From Chloroflexota bacterium (GTDB lineage: Bacteria > Chloroflexota > Anaerolineae > Anaerolineales > Villigracilaceae), in NCBI GenBank assembly GCA_013388855.1, contig JACAEM010000013.1, forward strand, positions 62,001-126,000: 64,000 nt of DNA. The letters run 5' to 3'. Both the position numbers and the translations under genes were made by a program. Below are positions 24,635 to 34,266 of the stretch, in pieces. The first letter of the stretch is position 1. Every line of letters starts with the position of its first letter. The notes under the pieces are model-generated. The model saw only the letters and a list, made by a program, of their open reading frames with translations, had not been told where the DNA came from and made no database searches.

Positions 24635-25970
24635 CCTTCCCTCTGTCGAAAAACTATTGGGCGCTGCAGATCATCTCATCCGAGAGTTTGGTCGTCCGCT
24701 GACACTGGATGCGATTCGAACGACCCTTGATGAAGCCCGTGCACGCTTCACGACCCAGCCGGAGGCTGGCCTCCCCTCGATGAGCGACATCCTCGCCCAA
24801 GCCAGATCCCATCTCACTGCATGGACGAGCCCGACTCTGTTGCCGGTCATCAACGCCACTGGAGTCATCCTCCACACCAATTTGGGACGCGCTCCGTTAT
24901 CGAACGCGACCATCCAGGCAATGAACGCGGTTGCCGCGCACTATTCCACGCTCGAATATGACTTGGAAAAAGGTCAACGTGGTTCACGTTTTGCCCATGC
25001 CGAAACTGTACTGCAAAAACTGACTGGCGCCGAAGCCGCGGTCATCGTCAATAACAACGCCTCTGCTGTGTTGCTTGTCCTCTCGGCTTTGGCGAACAAA
25101 AAGCGGGTTGTTATTTCCCGCTCCCAACTTGTCGAAATCGGCGGAGGCTTCCGCGTGCCAGAGGTGATGAAGCAATCCGGCGCGAAACTCGTCGAAATCG
25201 GGACGACCAACAAAGTCCGTTTATCCGATTATCAATCCGCTCTCGAAGAATCGACCGCACTTGTCATGCGTGCCCATCGCAGTAACTTCAAGATCGTCGG
25301 TTTTACTGAAGAACCCGAACTCAAAGAGATTGTGGATGTTGCTCACAAAGCCAATGTCATTGTGGTGGATGATCTTGGATCCGGCGCGTTGCTTGATACC
25401 GCCCAATATGGCTTTGTCCATGAGCCGACCGTGCAGGAGTCTCTGGCGGCAGGTGTGGATCTGGTTTGCTTCTCCGGCGACAAATTGCTCGGCGGTCCGC
25501 AGGCGGGGATCATCCTCGGCAGGAGGGATTTGATCGACAGGATTAAGAAACATCCACTGGCGCGCGCCGTGAGAGCGGATAAGACTTGTTTGGCTGGAAT
25601 CACGGCTACCTTGCTCCACTATCTCAGGAATGAGGCGGAGCGGGAAATCCCCATCTGGAGGATGATGTCCTTAACGCCTGAGCAGGTCAAAATCCGGGCA
25701 GAGGCGTGGCGGGAGGTATTGGGCGTAGGTGATGTCATTAAGTCTGAATCCACAGCGGGTGGCGGCAGCCTTCCAGATGAATCCGTATCCACGTTTGTGT
25801 TGGCGTTAACTGTCAAATCCCCCGATAAATTTCTGAAAAAACTCCGAGAGGCAAATCCTCCCGTCATCGCTCGAACGGAGAGTGACAGAGTCTTGCTTGA
25901 CCCGCGTACGGTTTTAGATGATGAATTGTTTTTGGCTGTTTTGAAAAAGGTGCTGCATGCTTACCGTTGA
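24618..25970 (+). CDS. selA: L-seryl-tRNA(Sec) selenium transferase SelA
   Basis: A 450-aa PLP enzyme that converts Ser-tRNA(Sec) to Sec-tRNA(Sec) with selenophosphate. The N-terminal tRNA-binding domain is present (LPSVEKLL...FGRPLTLDAIRTTLDEAR). This distinguishes bacterial SelA from shorter SelA-like proteins. INATGVILHTNLGRAPL and the PLP Lys289 in CFSGDKLLGGPQAG are diagnostic. The ATG at 24618 is set by homology; the frame is open upstream only through overlap with the previous gene. selB, selD and tRNA-Sec are not in the window. The SsnA-like gene at 44992 also suggests selenium use. Confidence 0.93.
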   Translation: MTNLRDLPSVEKLLGAADHLIREFGRPLTLDAIRTTLDEARARFTTQPEAGLPSMSDILAQARSHLTAWTSPTLLPVINATGVILHTNLGRAPLSNATIQAMNAVAAHYSTLEYDLEKGQRGSRFAHAETVLQKLTGAEAAVIVNNNASAVLLVLSALANKKRVVISRSQLVEIGGGFRVPEVMKQSGAKLVEIGTTNKVRLSDYQSALEESTALVMRAHRSNFKIVGFTEEPELKEIVDVAHKANVIVVDDLGSGALLDTAQYGFVHEPTVQESLAAGVDLVCFSGDKLLGGPQAGIILGRRDLIDRIKKHPLARAVRADKTCLAGITATLLHYLRNEAEREIPIWRMMSLTPEQVKIRAEAWREVLGVGDVIKSESTAGGGSLPDESVSTFVLALTVKSPDKFLKKLREANPPVIARTESDRVLLDPRTVLDDELFLAVLKKVLHAYR

Positions 25971-26544
25971 CATTCCCATCAAAGACCCAAAGAAACCGCC
26001 TGTCTTGAAATTCCCTGAGCGGTGCGTGAACTGCGGTAAACCAAAAGAGACCTCCATGTCTTTGAGGTTGAATATGGGTGCGCAGAAGCGCGGTCAGATG
26101 GTGACGCTGGATCTGTCTGTGCCGTTGTGTGGTGTCTGCGAGAAGAAAGAGCAAAAGATTGGAAACGTTACCTGGATCCCTTTCTTCGTCAGCGGAATTT
26201 TGATCTGCGTCATCGTTTTTATTCCAACCTGGTTGCTTACTCCGCAAGGGCCGACTCTGCAAACCTTGAACTTTGATCTGGTTGTTGGGGCATTCACCGG
26301 CCTGGTCGCAGGATTGATCGGTGGAACGCTGGTAGAATTTGGGTTGAAGTTTGCGTTTGCCTACATTTATGGACGGTTACTATGGAGCCGTCCACTCACG
26401 GTTGTGAGTGTATTCACCGATGCGGAGAATTTGATCGGGTTTTCAACCAAGTTTACAGAAGGCAGAAAGTCCATATTGTTCATGTTTGAGAATGATGAGA
26501 TTGCGCGGGAATTCACCGCCCTCAACCTACAGGAGAAATCATGA
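25957..26544 (+). CDS. Zinc-finger-like membrane protein of unknown function
   Basis: A 195-aa protein. The N-terminal part has two CxxC pairs (CVNCGKPKE near 23-26 and CGVCEKKE near 58-61) that look like a zinc ribbon. Two transmembrane helices follow (about 71-92 and 105-135, the second Gly-rich). The C-terminal soluble part (140-195) contains SVFTDAENLIGFS and MFENDEIAREF. I recognise no named family. It overlaps selA by 14 bases and the next gene by 4, so it belongs to this operon. Confidence 0.72.
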   Translation: MLTVDIPIKDPKKPPVLKFPERCVNCGKPKETSMSLRLNMGAQKRGQMVTLDLSVPLCGVCEKKEQKIGNVTWIPFFVSGILICVIVFIPTWLLTPQGPTLQTLNFDLVVGAFTGLVAGLIGGTLVEFGLKFAFAYIYGRLLWSRPLTVVSVFTDAENLIGFSTKFTEGRKSILFMFENDEIAREFTALNLQEKS

Positions 26545-27794
26545 AGTCTGACCTTGACGCGCTCATGCAAGCCCGTAACCTGGATGTCATTCTTGTGATC
26601 GGCCACGCCGAACATAATCCACCCATGTATTATTTTGTCGGCGGCGGGCATGTAAGTCATGCCACCTTGATCAAAAAACGCGGCGAGGAAGCCGTGCTGT
26701 TCCACAATGATATGGAACGGGATGAAGCCGCAAAAAGCGGGTTGAAGCTGATGCCCTACAGTAACTACGATTTCGAGGAACTCTTCAAGAAGGCGGATCG
26801 GAATTCCCTGCTTGCCAGCGCCATGCGCATGGAAGCGATGTTCAAAGACCTTGGAATCGAGGCAGGACGTGTGGGAGTCTATGGCAATTACGATATTAGC
26901 TCAACATTTGGGGTGTTGAACCATTTGCAAAAGATCATGCCCGCCGTCGAATTTGTCGGGGAGTCGCGCGAAGACTCGGTCTTTATGCGCGCGATGGAGA
27001 CGAAAGACGAAGCCGATGTGGCGCGTATTCGCAGAATGGGGAAGATCACGACCGCGGTCGTGGCGCAGGTCAGAGACTATCTCACTTCCTGTGATGTGCG
27101 CGACGACGAGGTCCTACTCAAGGAAGATGGAACTCCATTGACTGTTGGCGATGTCCACGCGAAGATCCGTTTGTGGGTGGCAGAGCGAGGTGCGGAGCTG
27201 CCCGAAGGTTTCATCTTTGCCGTCGGGCGCGACGCGGGTGTCCCGCACTCGACCGGAAACCCCGCCGACCTGATGAGACTCGGTCGAACCATCGTGTTCG
27301 ACATTTACCCGGCAGAGGCTGGTGGAGGGTATTTCTACGATTTCACGCGGACGTGGAGTCTGGGATACGCCACACCGGAGGCGCAAGAATTATATGACCA
27401 GGTCAAAGAGATCTTCGATAAACTGGGTGAGAACTTTGACTTGAACGCGCCATTCAAGAATTACCAGCGTATGACCTGCGAATATTTCGAGTCGAAAGGG
27501 CACAAGTCGCCACTCAATACCAAGGCGCCCACCGAAGGATACGTCCACAGTTTGGGTCATGGCGTCGGGCTGAACATCCATGAGCGACCATTCAGCGGGC
27601 TGATGGTTGGGGAGGATCACCGTCTCACACCAGGTGTTGTAATCACCTCTGAACCGGGATTGTATTACCCTGAGAAAGGCATGGGATTCCGCATCGAAGA
27701 TACGCTTTGGGTCCGACCGGATGGGCGTATCGAGACACTGGCTGAATATCCATATGATTTTGTATTGCCGATGAAGAAGTGGAAGAAGGAGTAG
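26541..27794 (+). CDS. M24-family Xaa-Pro-type metallopeptidase
   Basis: A 417-aa 'pita-bread' peptidase. The N-terminal creatinase-like domain (about 1-150) is followed by the M24 domain. The five metal ligands are visible: Asp in IVFDIYPAEAGG, Asp in FYDFTRTW, His in LGHGVGLNIHE, Glu in TSEPGLYYP and Glu in RIEDTLWV. It probably removes N-terminal residues preceding proline or acts on related substrates. The start overlaps the previous gene by ATGA. It ends the selA transcription unit. Confidence 0.9.
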   Translation: MKSDLDALMQARNLDVILVIGHAEHNPPMYYFVGGGHVSHATLIKKRGEEAVLFHNDMERDEAAKSGLKLMPYSNYDFEELFKKADRNSLLASAMRMEAMFKDLGIEAGRVGVYGNYDISSTFGVLNHLQKIMPAVEFVGESREDSVFMRAMETKDEADVARIRRMGKITTAVVAQVRDYLTSCDVRDDEVLLKEDGTPLTVGDVHAKIRLWVAERGAELPEGFIFAVGRDAGVPHSTGNPADLMRLGRTIVFDIYPAEAGGGYFYDFTRTWSLGYATPEAQELYDQVKEIFDKLGENFDLNAPFKNYQRMTCEYFESKGHKSPLNTKAPTEGYVHSLGHGVGLNIHERPFSGLMVGEDHRLTPGVVITSEPGLYYPEKGMGFRIEDTLWVRPDGRIETLAEYPYDFVLPMKKWKKE

Positions 27795-27865
27795 CATGTG
27801 TTGAGATACGACAACATCTAGACCCCGGCACAACAATCCCACCGCTCCCATGACATGAAGATTTT

Positions 27866-28894
27866 ATGAGCGACCTAAAACCTGCCCGTATCCTTGCCAT
27901 CGAAACCTCCTGTGATGAAACGGCCTGTGCCATCCTTGAAAATGGGCGCGCGCTTCTTGCCTCCACGGTCGCATCGCAGATAGACATCCACGCGCGTTAT
28001 GGCGGCGTATTCCCGGAAGTGGCTTCGCGCCAGCATGTGTTGAGCATTATCCCTGTCGTGGAACAGGCACTCGCCCAATCCAACCTCACGTTGAAGGATA
28101 TCGATGCGTTGGCAGTGACGCGTGGTCCCGGCTTGGCGGGGTCCCTGGTTGTAGGCATGAACATGGCAAAGGGTTTGGCGCTTGGCCTGGGTTTACCGCT
28201 TGTCGGCGTGAATCATCTCGAAGGGCATATTTATTCACCGTGGGTGTACAACGCGGGTGAAGGCGCTCCCCCGGAGCCGCAATTCCCATTGATGGCGCTG
28301 CTCGTTTCGGGTGGACATACTGAACTGGACCTCATGACCGATCATCTGACATACAAACGCCTCGGCTCCACGCTGGATGATGCAGCTGGTGAGGCGTTCG
28401 ACAAGGTAGCGCGGCTGCTGGGACTCCCGTATCCGGGCGGACCGTCGATTCAAAAAGCCGCCGAAAGCGGCGACCCGACGCGTTTCAAATTCCCACGCGC
28501 CCGGCTTGAGAACCCATACGATTTCTCGTTCAGCGGACTCAAGACCGCGGTTTTGTATGAAGTCAACGCGCTGAAGAAGAAGTCGAATACCCTGCCTGTC
28601 GAAGACCTTGCTGCCTCCTTCCAGGCGACTGTGGTGGATACATTATTCCAGAAGACCATGCAAGCCGCACGGGATCACCATGCGAAGGAAATTTTAGTAG
28701 CAGGGGGTGTCTCTGCCAACCGTGCCCTGCGGCAGGCGTTCCTTAACCAATCCGAAATCAGGGTTCATATTCCGGCATTCTCGCTATGTACTGATAATGC
28801 CGCCATGATTGCCGCAGCGGGATATTATCGCTATGCGCTCGGTTATGTTTCCCCGTTGGATATGGATGTCCAACCAACGTGGTCTTTGTCATAA
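27866..28894 (+). CDS. tsaD: tRNA t6A threonylcarbamoyltransferase TsaD
   Basis: This 342-aa protein transfers the threonylcarbamoyl group to A37 of ANN-decoding tRNAs, with TsaB and TsaE. The ASKHA-type ATPase fold starts with ILAIETSCDETACAI. The metal-binding HLEGHIYSPW motif follows, then LVSGGHTEL, DDAAGEAFDKVAR, and VAGGVSANRALR near the C-terminus. Length is normal. tsaC, the other pathway gene here, converges on it from 29652. tsaB and tsaE are not in the window. Confidence 0.97.
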   Translation: MSDLKPARILAIETSCDETACAILENGRALLASTVASQIDIHARYGGVFPEVASRQHVLSIIPVVEQALAQSNLTLKDIDALAVTRGPGLAGSLVVGMNMAKGLALGLGLPLVGVNHLEGHIYSPWVYNAGEGAPPEPQFPLMALLVSGGHTELDLMTDHLTYKRLGSTLDDAAGEAFDKVARLLGLPYPGGPSIQKAAESGDPTRFKFPRARLENPYDFSFSGLKTAVLYEVNALKKKSNTLPVEDLAASFQATVVDTLFQKTMQAARDHHAKEILVAGGVSANRALRQAFLNQSEIRVHIPAFSLCTDNAAMIAAAGYYRYALGYVSPLDMDVQPTWSLS

Positions 28895-28911
28895 CGAACA
28901 AATTAAAAACC

Positions 28912-28949
28912 CAAACCGCCCTTGGCTTGCCCGAGCCGCAGACGGTTTG
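28912..28949 (-). terminator. Intrinsic terminator for the minus-strand tsaC operon
   Basis: CAAACCG (28912-28918) pairs with CGGTTTG (28943-28949), with an inner GGCT/AGCC stem. Read on the minus strand it is followed by GGGTTTTTAATTTG, which suits termination of tsaC transcripts about 90 bases past its stop. Confidence 0.55.
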
Positions 28950-29037
28950 TAAAGGAGAATGCAATAGTCATTATATACGGGGACATAAATGGAGGCTGAA
29001 CGCATCCTAAAAGAAAAATTAGAGATTTTTGTGGAAA

Positions 29038-29652
29038 TTAACTTGCGGAGAGCAGTTCTTCAAGTGAAAGAGGACCTTCACGCAGGATTCTGATATTTTC
29101 TCCCGTGCAATCCACCAGCGTGGATGGCGTACCACCCGGTGTTTTGCCTCCATCGATAATCAGTGGAATCCGTCCGTTGAGCTGGGCGAAGACATCTTCC
29201 GCCGTGGAAGGACTCGGCTGGCCGGAAATATTTGCTGAGGTCACTGCCATTGGTCCGGCCGCGCGGAGCAGGGCGCGCGTTACTGCATGGTCGGGGATGC
29301 GCACGCCGACTGTGTCGGTGGCAGAAACGGATTCGGGGAGAGTCGGCTTTTTGGGGACGAGCACAGTCAGCGGTCCAGGCCAGAAGCGGGTGGCGAGCCT
29401 GTGTGCAATGGCTGGGATGTCCACCCCAACTTTTTCCAAGTCGCTTTCATCTGCGATCAAAACGGGGATCGCTTTTTCGGCCGGTCGATCCTTCGCTGTG
29501 TAGATCGATTCCACCGCCCGACCGTCAAATGCCAGCGCGCCAACACCATAGACGGTATCCGTTGGAAAGGCAACCAATCCGCCGTTTTTCAAGATGTCGA
29601 GCGCCCGCTGGAGCGCGTCGGGTGACTCTGCAGAAACAATGATCGTCTTCAT
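29038..29652 (-). CDS. tsaC: Threonylcarbamoyl-AMP synthase TsaC/Sua5/YrdC
   Basis: A 204-aa YrdC-domain enzyme that makes L-threonylcarbamoyl-AMP from Thr, bicarbonate and ATP for t6A modification. Signatures are GGLVAFPTDTVYGVGA near 28-43, AKDRPAEKAIPVLI, FWPGPLTVLVPKK, VGVRIPDHAVTRALLRAAGPMAVTSANISG and LVDCTGENIRILREG. The C-terminal Sua5 domain is absent, so it is the short type. It overlaps prmC by ATGA, so the two are coupled. Confidence 0.96.
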   Translation of the reverse strand: MKTIIVSAESPDALQRALDILKNGGLVAFPTDTVYGVGALAFDGRAVESIYTAKDRPAEKAIPVLIADESDLEKVGVDIPAIAHRLATRFWPGPLTVLVPKKPTLPESVSATDTVGVRIPDHAVTRALLRAAGPMAVTSANISGQPSPSTAEDVFAQLNGRIPLIIDGGKTPGGTPSTLVDCTGENIRILREGPLSLEELLSAS

Positions 29653-30497
29653 AATCGGATTTCGAGCAGCCGATCACGCCCGGTCAGGTCTTTGTGTAAA
29701 TGGATCTCGGCTTGTGAGAACATATCGTAGGCAAGGTTGAGAGCCAGAATGCCGCGTGTGGCTTCGATCTCGAGCAGGATCAAGCCGTTGGGCGCGAGCC
29801 ATTCAGGCGCGATCTTCATCAGTCTGCGAAAGGGGTCGAGCCCGTCTGCGCCGCCATCGAGGGCTAGCGTCGGCTCACGACCAAAGATCGGTAAACCGTG
29901 CAACGTTTCGGTTGGGATGTAAGGCAGGTTGGCGCAGATCAGGTCACAATGTTCCTCTGTGGATAACGGATATGGAGGATATGGGAGAATATCGCATTGG
30001 ACGAAATCGATGCGTTGCAACACTTTGAACTTGCAAGCATTCTCTCTCGCTACCTCCAATGCCGCAAGGGAAATGTCGGTGGCAAGGATGTGTACATCGG
30101 GGACGTTGACTGCAATGGATACCGCGATGGCGCCCGAACCGGTGCCCACATCCGCCACGGTCCGGCGGACGGTTGATTCCTGCAACCGGGCGATGGCTTT
30201 CTCGACGAGCAATTCCGTTTCAGGACGCGGGATCAAGACATCGGGCGTGATATTCAATTCCAGACCGAAGAATTCCCAATGACCCAATACGTAGGGAAAT
30301 GGTTCGCCTGTTTCCAAGCGCTTCAACGAATCATCCAGCCTTTTTCGTTGTTCGGCAGTCAGTGTCAGTTCGGGATGAGCCATGACCCACGTACGCGGTT
30401 TGCCTATAATGTCTGCAAGCAGGACGGATGCATCGAGGGCGGGGGTATCACTGATTAGGGTGAGACGATTTGTGATGCTGGAAAGAAGCGATGACAT
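29649..30497 (-). CDS. prmC: Release factor glutamine methyltransferase PrmC
   Basis: A 282-aa enzyme that methylates the Gln of the GGQ motif in release factors, using SAM. The N-terminal helical domain is followed by the Rossmann methyltransferase: VLIPRPETELLVEKA, VADVGTGSGAIAVSIA (SAM loop) and CANLPYIP (the NPPY-type substrate motif, here NLPY). The ATG at 30497 has AAGGA nine bases upstream; an ATG at 30506 is an alternative. The gene overlaps the ureohydrolase stop and is itself followed by tsaC. Its target PrfA is encoded at 31481-32557. Confidence 0.94.
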   Translation of the reverse strand: MSSLLSSITNRLTLISDTPALDASVLLADIIGKPRTWVMAHPELTLTAEQRKRLDDSLKRLETGEPFPYVLGHWEFFGLELNITPDVLIPRPETELLVEKAIARLQESTVRRTVADVGTGSGAIAVSIAVNVPDVHILATDISLAALEVARENACKFKVLQRIDFVQCDILPYPPYPLSTEEHCDLICANLPYIPTETLHGLPIFGREPTLALDGGADGLDPFRRLMKIAPEWLAPNGLILLEIEATRGILALNLAYDMFSQAEIHLHKDLTGRDRLLEIRL

Positions 30498-30498
30498 G

Positions 30499-31437
30499 TT
30501 ATTCATCCTTGATTGCCAGCAAGGATAGATATTCGAATACGATGTTCGCTGCCAGAATGGAAGTGATTTCTCCATGATCGAACGGCGGCGAAACTTCCAC
30601 CAGGTCGAAACCGATCAGGTCCAAACCGTGCAGTCCGCGCACAAGTTGGAGCAGTTGGTAACTGGTCAGACCGCCGACCTCCGGCGTGCCGGTTCCGGGA
30701 GCAAAGGCAGGATCGGCTGAGTCTATGTCCACTGTGACGTAGACCGGTCCCTTCATGCGCTTATGTACTTCCTGAAGAATTTCATCCACACCCTTTTGCA
30801 CGACCTCATGGATGGTGATTGTCCGCGCGCCGAGCGCAGCGGCATCGGCGTAATCATTCTCGCCGCTGACTGGCCCACGGATGCCGATCTGTACGTATTC
30901 GCCTTTTCGGATCAGTCCTTCCTGCAGGGCGTAGCGGAAAGGTGTCCCGTGGCTGTAGGGTACGGCTTCGAATTCTGATTCCCAGGTATCGATGTGCGCG
31001 TCAAGATGAACGAGGGAAACGGGTCCATATTTCTTTGCGTGGGCTCGCAGCAGCGGAAGCGCGATGGAATGGTCGCCGCCCAGGGTGATGAGCTTCGCAC
31101 CCGCCTCGATGATTCCGCTTGCCATGTTTGTAATGGCGGTCATTGTATGCTCGATGGAGGTGGGAATGACCGAAACGTCCCCGTAATCCACAACGTTAAG
31201 CTTCTTGAGCGGCGCGACATTGAGGGTCGAGTTGTGTCCCCAGATCATTAGCGACGCCTCCCGGATCTTGCGCGGACCAAAGCGTGTTCCAGTCCGATAC
31301 GATGTACCGCTGTCGAACGGCACACCCATGATGACAACATCCACATTTTTCAACTCGCGCGATGCAGGCAGGCGCATAAAAGACGGAATGCCCATGAAGG
31401 GTTGCAGTCCAGCTCCGAATGCGGGATTGTCGTTCAT
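30499..31437 (-). CDS. Agmatinase/arginase-family ureohydrolase
   Basis: A 312-aa binuclear Mn enzyme. Metal ligands appear in TLGGDHSIALP, HLDAHIDTW and VTVDIDSADPAFAPGTGTPE, with GTRFGPRKIREAS near the N-terminus. The family hydrolyses guanidino groups (agmatine, guanidinobutyrate, guanidine, arginine); sequence alone does not fix the substrate, though agmatinase is commonest. It sits between prfA and prmC, two genes that are usually adjacent, and shares a transcript with prmC and tsaC. Confidence 0.9.
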   Translation of the reverse strand: MNDNPAFGAGLQPFMGIPSFMRLPASRELKNVDVVIMGVPFDSGTSYRTGTRFGPRKIREASLMIWGHNSTLNVAPLKKLNVVDYGDVSVIPTSIEHTMTAITNMASGIIEAGAKLITLGGDHSIALPLLRAHAKKYGPVSLVHLDAHIDTWESEFEAVPYSHGTPFRYALQEGLIRKGEYVQIGIRGPVSGENDYADAAALGARTITIHEVVQKGVDEILQEVHKRMKGPVYVTVDIDSADPAFAPGTGTPEVGGLTSYQLLQLVRGLHGLDLIGFDLVEVSPPFDHGEITSILAANIVFEYLSLLAIKDE

Positions 31438-31453
31438 GTTCTCTCCAATGAAA

Positions 31454-31474
31454 AGGGCGCAACCAGTGCGCCCT
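31454..31474 (-). terminator. Intrinsic terminator after prfA
   Basis: AGGGCGCA/TGCGCCCT forms an 8-bp stem with a 5-base loop, followed on the minus strand by TTTTCATT. It lies directly after the prfA stop and upstream of the ureohydrolase start, so the downstream genes probably depend on read-through or their own promoter. Confidence 0.75.
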
Positions 31475-31480
31475 AAAAAT

Positions 31481-32557
31481 TTATTCTTCCTCGTCGAAGC
31501 CGCTACTAGCTAGTCGGTCTGCCTCATCACGTGTGGATAGTTCTTCGATGAACTGATCGATTGCGCCATCCATGACGGCAGGCAGGTTGTAATTCGACAA
31601 GCCGATGCGGTGGTCTGTCACGCGGTTTTGTGGATAATTGTACGTGCGGATCTTTTCGGATCGTTCGCCCGTTCCTACTTGTGAACGGCGATCCGCCTCC
31701 AATTCGGCGCGGCGCTTTTCCTCCTCCATTTCGTAGAGGCGGGCGCGCAAAATACTCAACGCACGCAATTTGTTTTGCAATTGCGAACGCTCATCCTGGC
31801 AGGTGACGACCATACCAGTGGGCTTGTGATACAACCGCACAGCGGTCGAGTTCTTCTGCACGTTCTGCCCGCCCGCGCCAGAGGAACGATACACTTCGAT
31901 CTCAATGTCGCTTTCGGGGATCTCAATCTCCACATCATCCACTTCTGCCATCACCGCGACCGTCGCTGTGGAGGTGTGAATCCGTCCCTGCGCCTCAGTG
32001 GCTGGCACGCGCTGAACGCGATGCACACCCGATTCATACTTCAGCTTCGAGTAAGCTCCCTTGCCTCGCACTTCGAAGATGATTTCCTTGTATCCTCCCA
32101 CGCCGATGGCGTTTTCCGAAAGGATTTCAGATTTCCAGCGCTGATTGTCTGCATAGCGGGTGTACATGCGGAACAGATCTGCGGCGAAGATGGCGGCCTC
32201 GTCGCCGCCCGCCCCAGCGCGGATTTCCACGATCACATTCTTATCGTCGCGCGGATCTTTCGGAACCAGCAATCCTTTGATCTCTTTTTCCAGGGATTCG
32301 ATCTTCGGGGTGAGTTCTGCCACATCTGCCTGCGCCAATGCAACGAGATCCGCGTCCTTTTCGGACTCGAGAATTGCCCTGGCTTCCTCTAGGCTTTTCA
32401 TCGCCTGGCGATACTCCTTTGCCTTGGCAACGATCTCTTCCAACCCCACACGTTCCTTGTTGATTTCGGCGGCGCGTTGATAGTTACTGCCGACCTCGAG
32501 CAGTTCGTTACCCAATTGTTCGTAACGGTCTTCAATTCCTTTGAGTTTGTCGAGCAT
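31481..32557 (-). CDS. prfA: Peptide chain release factor 1
   Basis: RF1 (358 aa) reads UAA and UAG and releases the peptide. The codon-recognition PxT loop is PAT in [16 protein letters not shown]. The catalytic GGQ motif lies in [38 protein letters not shown] follows, as usual. The ATG at 32557 has AAAGG upstream; the open frame before it (21 codons) lacks homology. A terminator follows. Confidence 0.98.
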   Translation of the reverse strand: MLDKLKGIEDRYEQLGNELLEVGSNYQRAAEINKERVGLEEIVAKAKEYRQAMKSLEEARAILESEKDADLVALAQADVAELTPKIESLEKEIKGLLVPKDPRDDKNVIVEIRAGAGGDEAAIFAADLFRMYTRYADNQRWKSEILSENAIGVGGYKEIIFEVRGKGAYSKLKYESGVHRVQRVPATEAQGRIHTSTATVAVMAEVDDVEIEIPESDIEIEVYRSSGAGGQNVQKNSTAVRLYHKPTGMVVTCQDERSQLQNKLRALSILRARLYEMEEEKRRAELEADRRSQVGTGERSEKIRTYNYPQNRVTDHRIGLSNYNLPAVMDGAIDQFIEELSTRDEADRLASSGFDEEE

Positions 32558-32610
32558 ACATACCTTTTGCTGGAACGGGCATTCTCCCGCTTCAGAATGA
32601 CGAAATAAAT

Positions 32611-32630
32611 GCGCGGTCACTGCTCCGCGC
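32611..32630 (-). terminator. Probable terminator after the sulfatase-like gene
   Basis: GCGCGG (32611-32616) and CCGCGC (32625-32630) pair around an 8-base loop. On the minus strand ATTTATTTCG follows. It lies between the sulfatase-like stop and prfA. Confidence 0.5.
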
Positions 32631-32664
32631 GGCAGGAATTATATCATTTTTCCCAAAGGCAAGA

Positions 32665-34266
32665 CTACGGGCACGTTTCTGGGAAAGGAGCCACCTCCTC
32701 CTTTGCATATGGTCTGCCCACATCGGCAATCAGGCTGACATCTCTGCGCAGGCGAAGGCTGGTGCCGAAATATAAATTCGAGATCAAGCGGAAGGTGTTT
32801 ACCGGAGTGATTGTCGGGTAGAGTGAGGCGTTTCCTCCATTGGGAAAATGGAATGCCATGAGGTTGTTGAATCTCCGTTCAGGAATCACGTAGCCATGAT
32901 CGCCCTGCAAAACAATGACAGGAGGAATCTCACTATTGCTGATAATCTCGTTCAGGATTTTTGTCATCCTGGAGTTCAAATATTTGATGTTATTAATATA
33001 CCCCTCCACTTCCAGATCAGGATTGCTTGGGGTGCCGGTTTCAGTGTTGTAATAGCGGCTGTCGGTGTTGAGCGACCCATCCGGGAGAAAGATGTACGGG
33101 GTGTGTGGCGACATGATATGAGCATAAACGAACTTTGGTCCAGGGATCGATTCTGCAATTCTGGGCAATTCATCCAGTGTGTAGTTTACCATCTGGTAAT
33201 GGTTGTAATATCTTCGGGCGGCCAATGCGCTGTCCTCGACGAACGGGTACACAGCGGTATTTCTCAGGAAGATATATTCAAAGGGTGTGATTATTGGCTC
33301 CGAAGGATCATCTTTTGTCGATTCCTTCTTCATCGTCAGATAGTAATCCGCGTCTGCCCATTGATCCCATTGGTACCCCGTCTGAAAGCCTACGATGGCG
33401 TACCCCCTTTCCTCGAAACTGTTTCTGACGGGGTTATGAATCAGCGCCTCATACAGCGGGGCGGCATTCTTGTCACCTACACCTGTATTGGGAATTGCCC
33501 GCCATAAGTAATCCATGCTGAATGTGGAGGACATGGAAAGCAGGGTGTGTTTGTACGTAGTGCGGCTGCATTCTGCAACGTAAAACCCCATTTCCTCCAG
33601 ATTATTCAAAAACTCGGAATTGTCGAAGCCGAGTTCTCTCAGCGTGTCCGCGCGGCTGTAACCGTCGAGTACGATCAGGTAGACATCGGGGTATTGATTT
33701 GGGTTGCCGTTAGCGGGGGCTGAGATGGCCGCGGAGGCGCTTTGGGATGCCTCATCTGCAACAGGGGTGGAAATGGGCTGGTCTACGGCCTTTGTTATTC
33801 CAGAAACATGGACTGCAATCTGAAGGACTGGGATCAGGATTAAGATCAACGCAATGGTATTAATCGTGCTTGTCCAATCGCCGGCATGGATACCCTCTTG
33901 GCTGATCCAACGGATGATGAAGATCACTAGGGCAATCGAGAGTAGATACAAGGCAATTTGGATGATCCGGTTGAGGTCCGGGTCGAAGCGATCTGTCAGG
34001 AGACGCGCAATGTGCCCATAAGCGAAGAAAAACAAAAGGACCACAGTTGTCGCCAATGATGAGCGAGTCCAATCCCTCAAAAAAAGTCGGAACGTGCCGA
34101 CGAGCAGGCAGGCTCCGAAAAGCGACAACAGAAGCGGTCTGACCACGACGCTTCCGTCCACCTCGCGGATATTGGTTGATAACAACGTCAGGCTGGGATA
34201 GACCGAAAAAATGAAAACGAAAAACGGCAGTCTTGCAAAAATGCCCTTGTTCATGAAATTAAACAT
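32665..34266 (-). CDS. Membrane-anchored sulfatase/phosphatase-superfamily protein
   Basis: A 533-aa protein. The N-terminal half has four to five hydrophobic helices (within about 10-160) and is followed by a Ser/Ala/Pro linker. A C-terminal alkaline-phosphatase-superfamily domain begins with YPDVYLIVLDGYSRADTL (about 195-212), where Asp and Ser/Thr are metal/nucleophile candidates. YAHIMSPHTPY and VIVLQGDHGY supply the other metal ligands. The layout resembles lipoteichoic acid synthase or phosphoethanolamine transferases, so head-group transfer outside the membrane is plausible but unproven. GC is somewhat lower than in neighbours. It overlaps the 46-aa gene by 8 bases. Confidence 0.8.
   Translation of the reverse strand: MFNFMNKGIFARLPFFVFIFSVYPSLTLLSTNIREVDGSVVVRPLLLSLFGACLLVGTFRLFLRDWTRSSLATTVVLLFFFAYGHIARLLTDRFDPDLNRIIQIALYLLSIALVIFIIRWISQEGIHAGDWTSTINTIALILILIPVLQIAVHVSGITKAVDQPISTPVADEASQSASAAISAPANGNPNQYPDVYLIVLDGYSRADTLRELGFDNSEFLNNLEEMGFYVAECSRTTYKHTLLSMSSTFSMDYLWRAIPNTGVGDKNAAPLYEALIHNPVRNSFEERGYAIVGFQTGYQWDQWADADYYLTMKKESTKDDPSEPIITPFEYIFLRNTAVYPFVEDSALAARRYYNHYQMVNYTLDELPRIAESIPGPKFVYAHIMSPHTPYIFLPDGSLNTDSRYYNTETGTPSNPDLEVEGYINNIKYLNSRMTKILNEIISNSEIPPVIVLQGDHGYVIPERRFNNLMAFHFPNGGNASLYPTITPVNTFRLISNLYFGTSLRLRRDVSLIADVGRPYAKEEVAPFPETCP

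Noticed and set aside
28989-29093. 34-codon plus-strand frame (MEAERILKEKLEIF...)
   Set aside because: It has no good ribosome site, and its second half overlaps the tsaC 3' end in antisense. It is too short to support.
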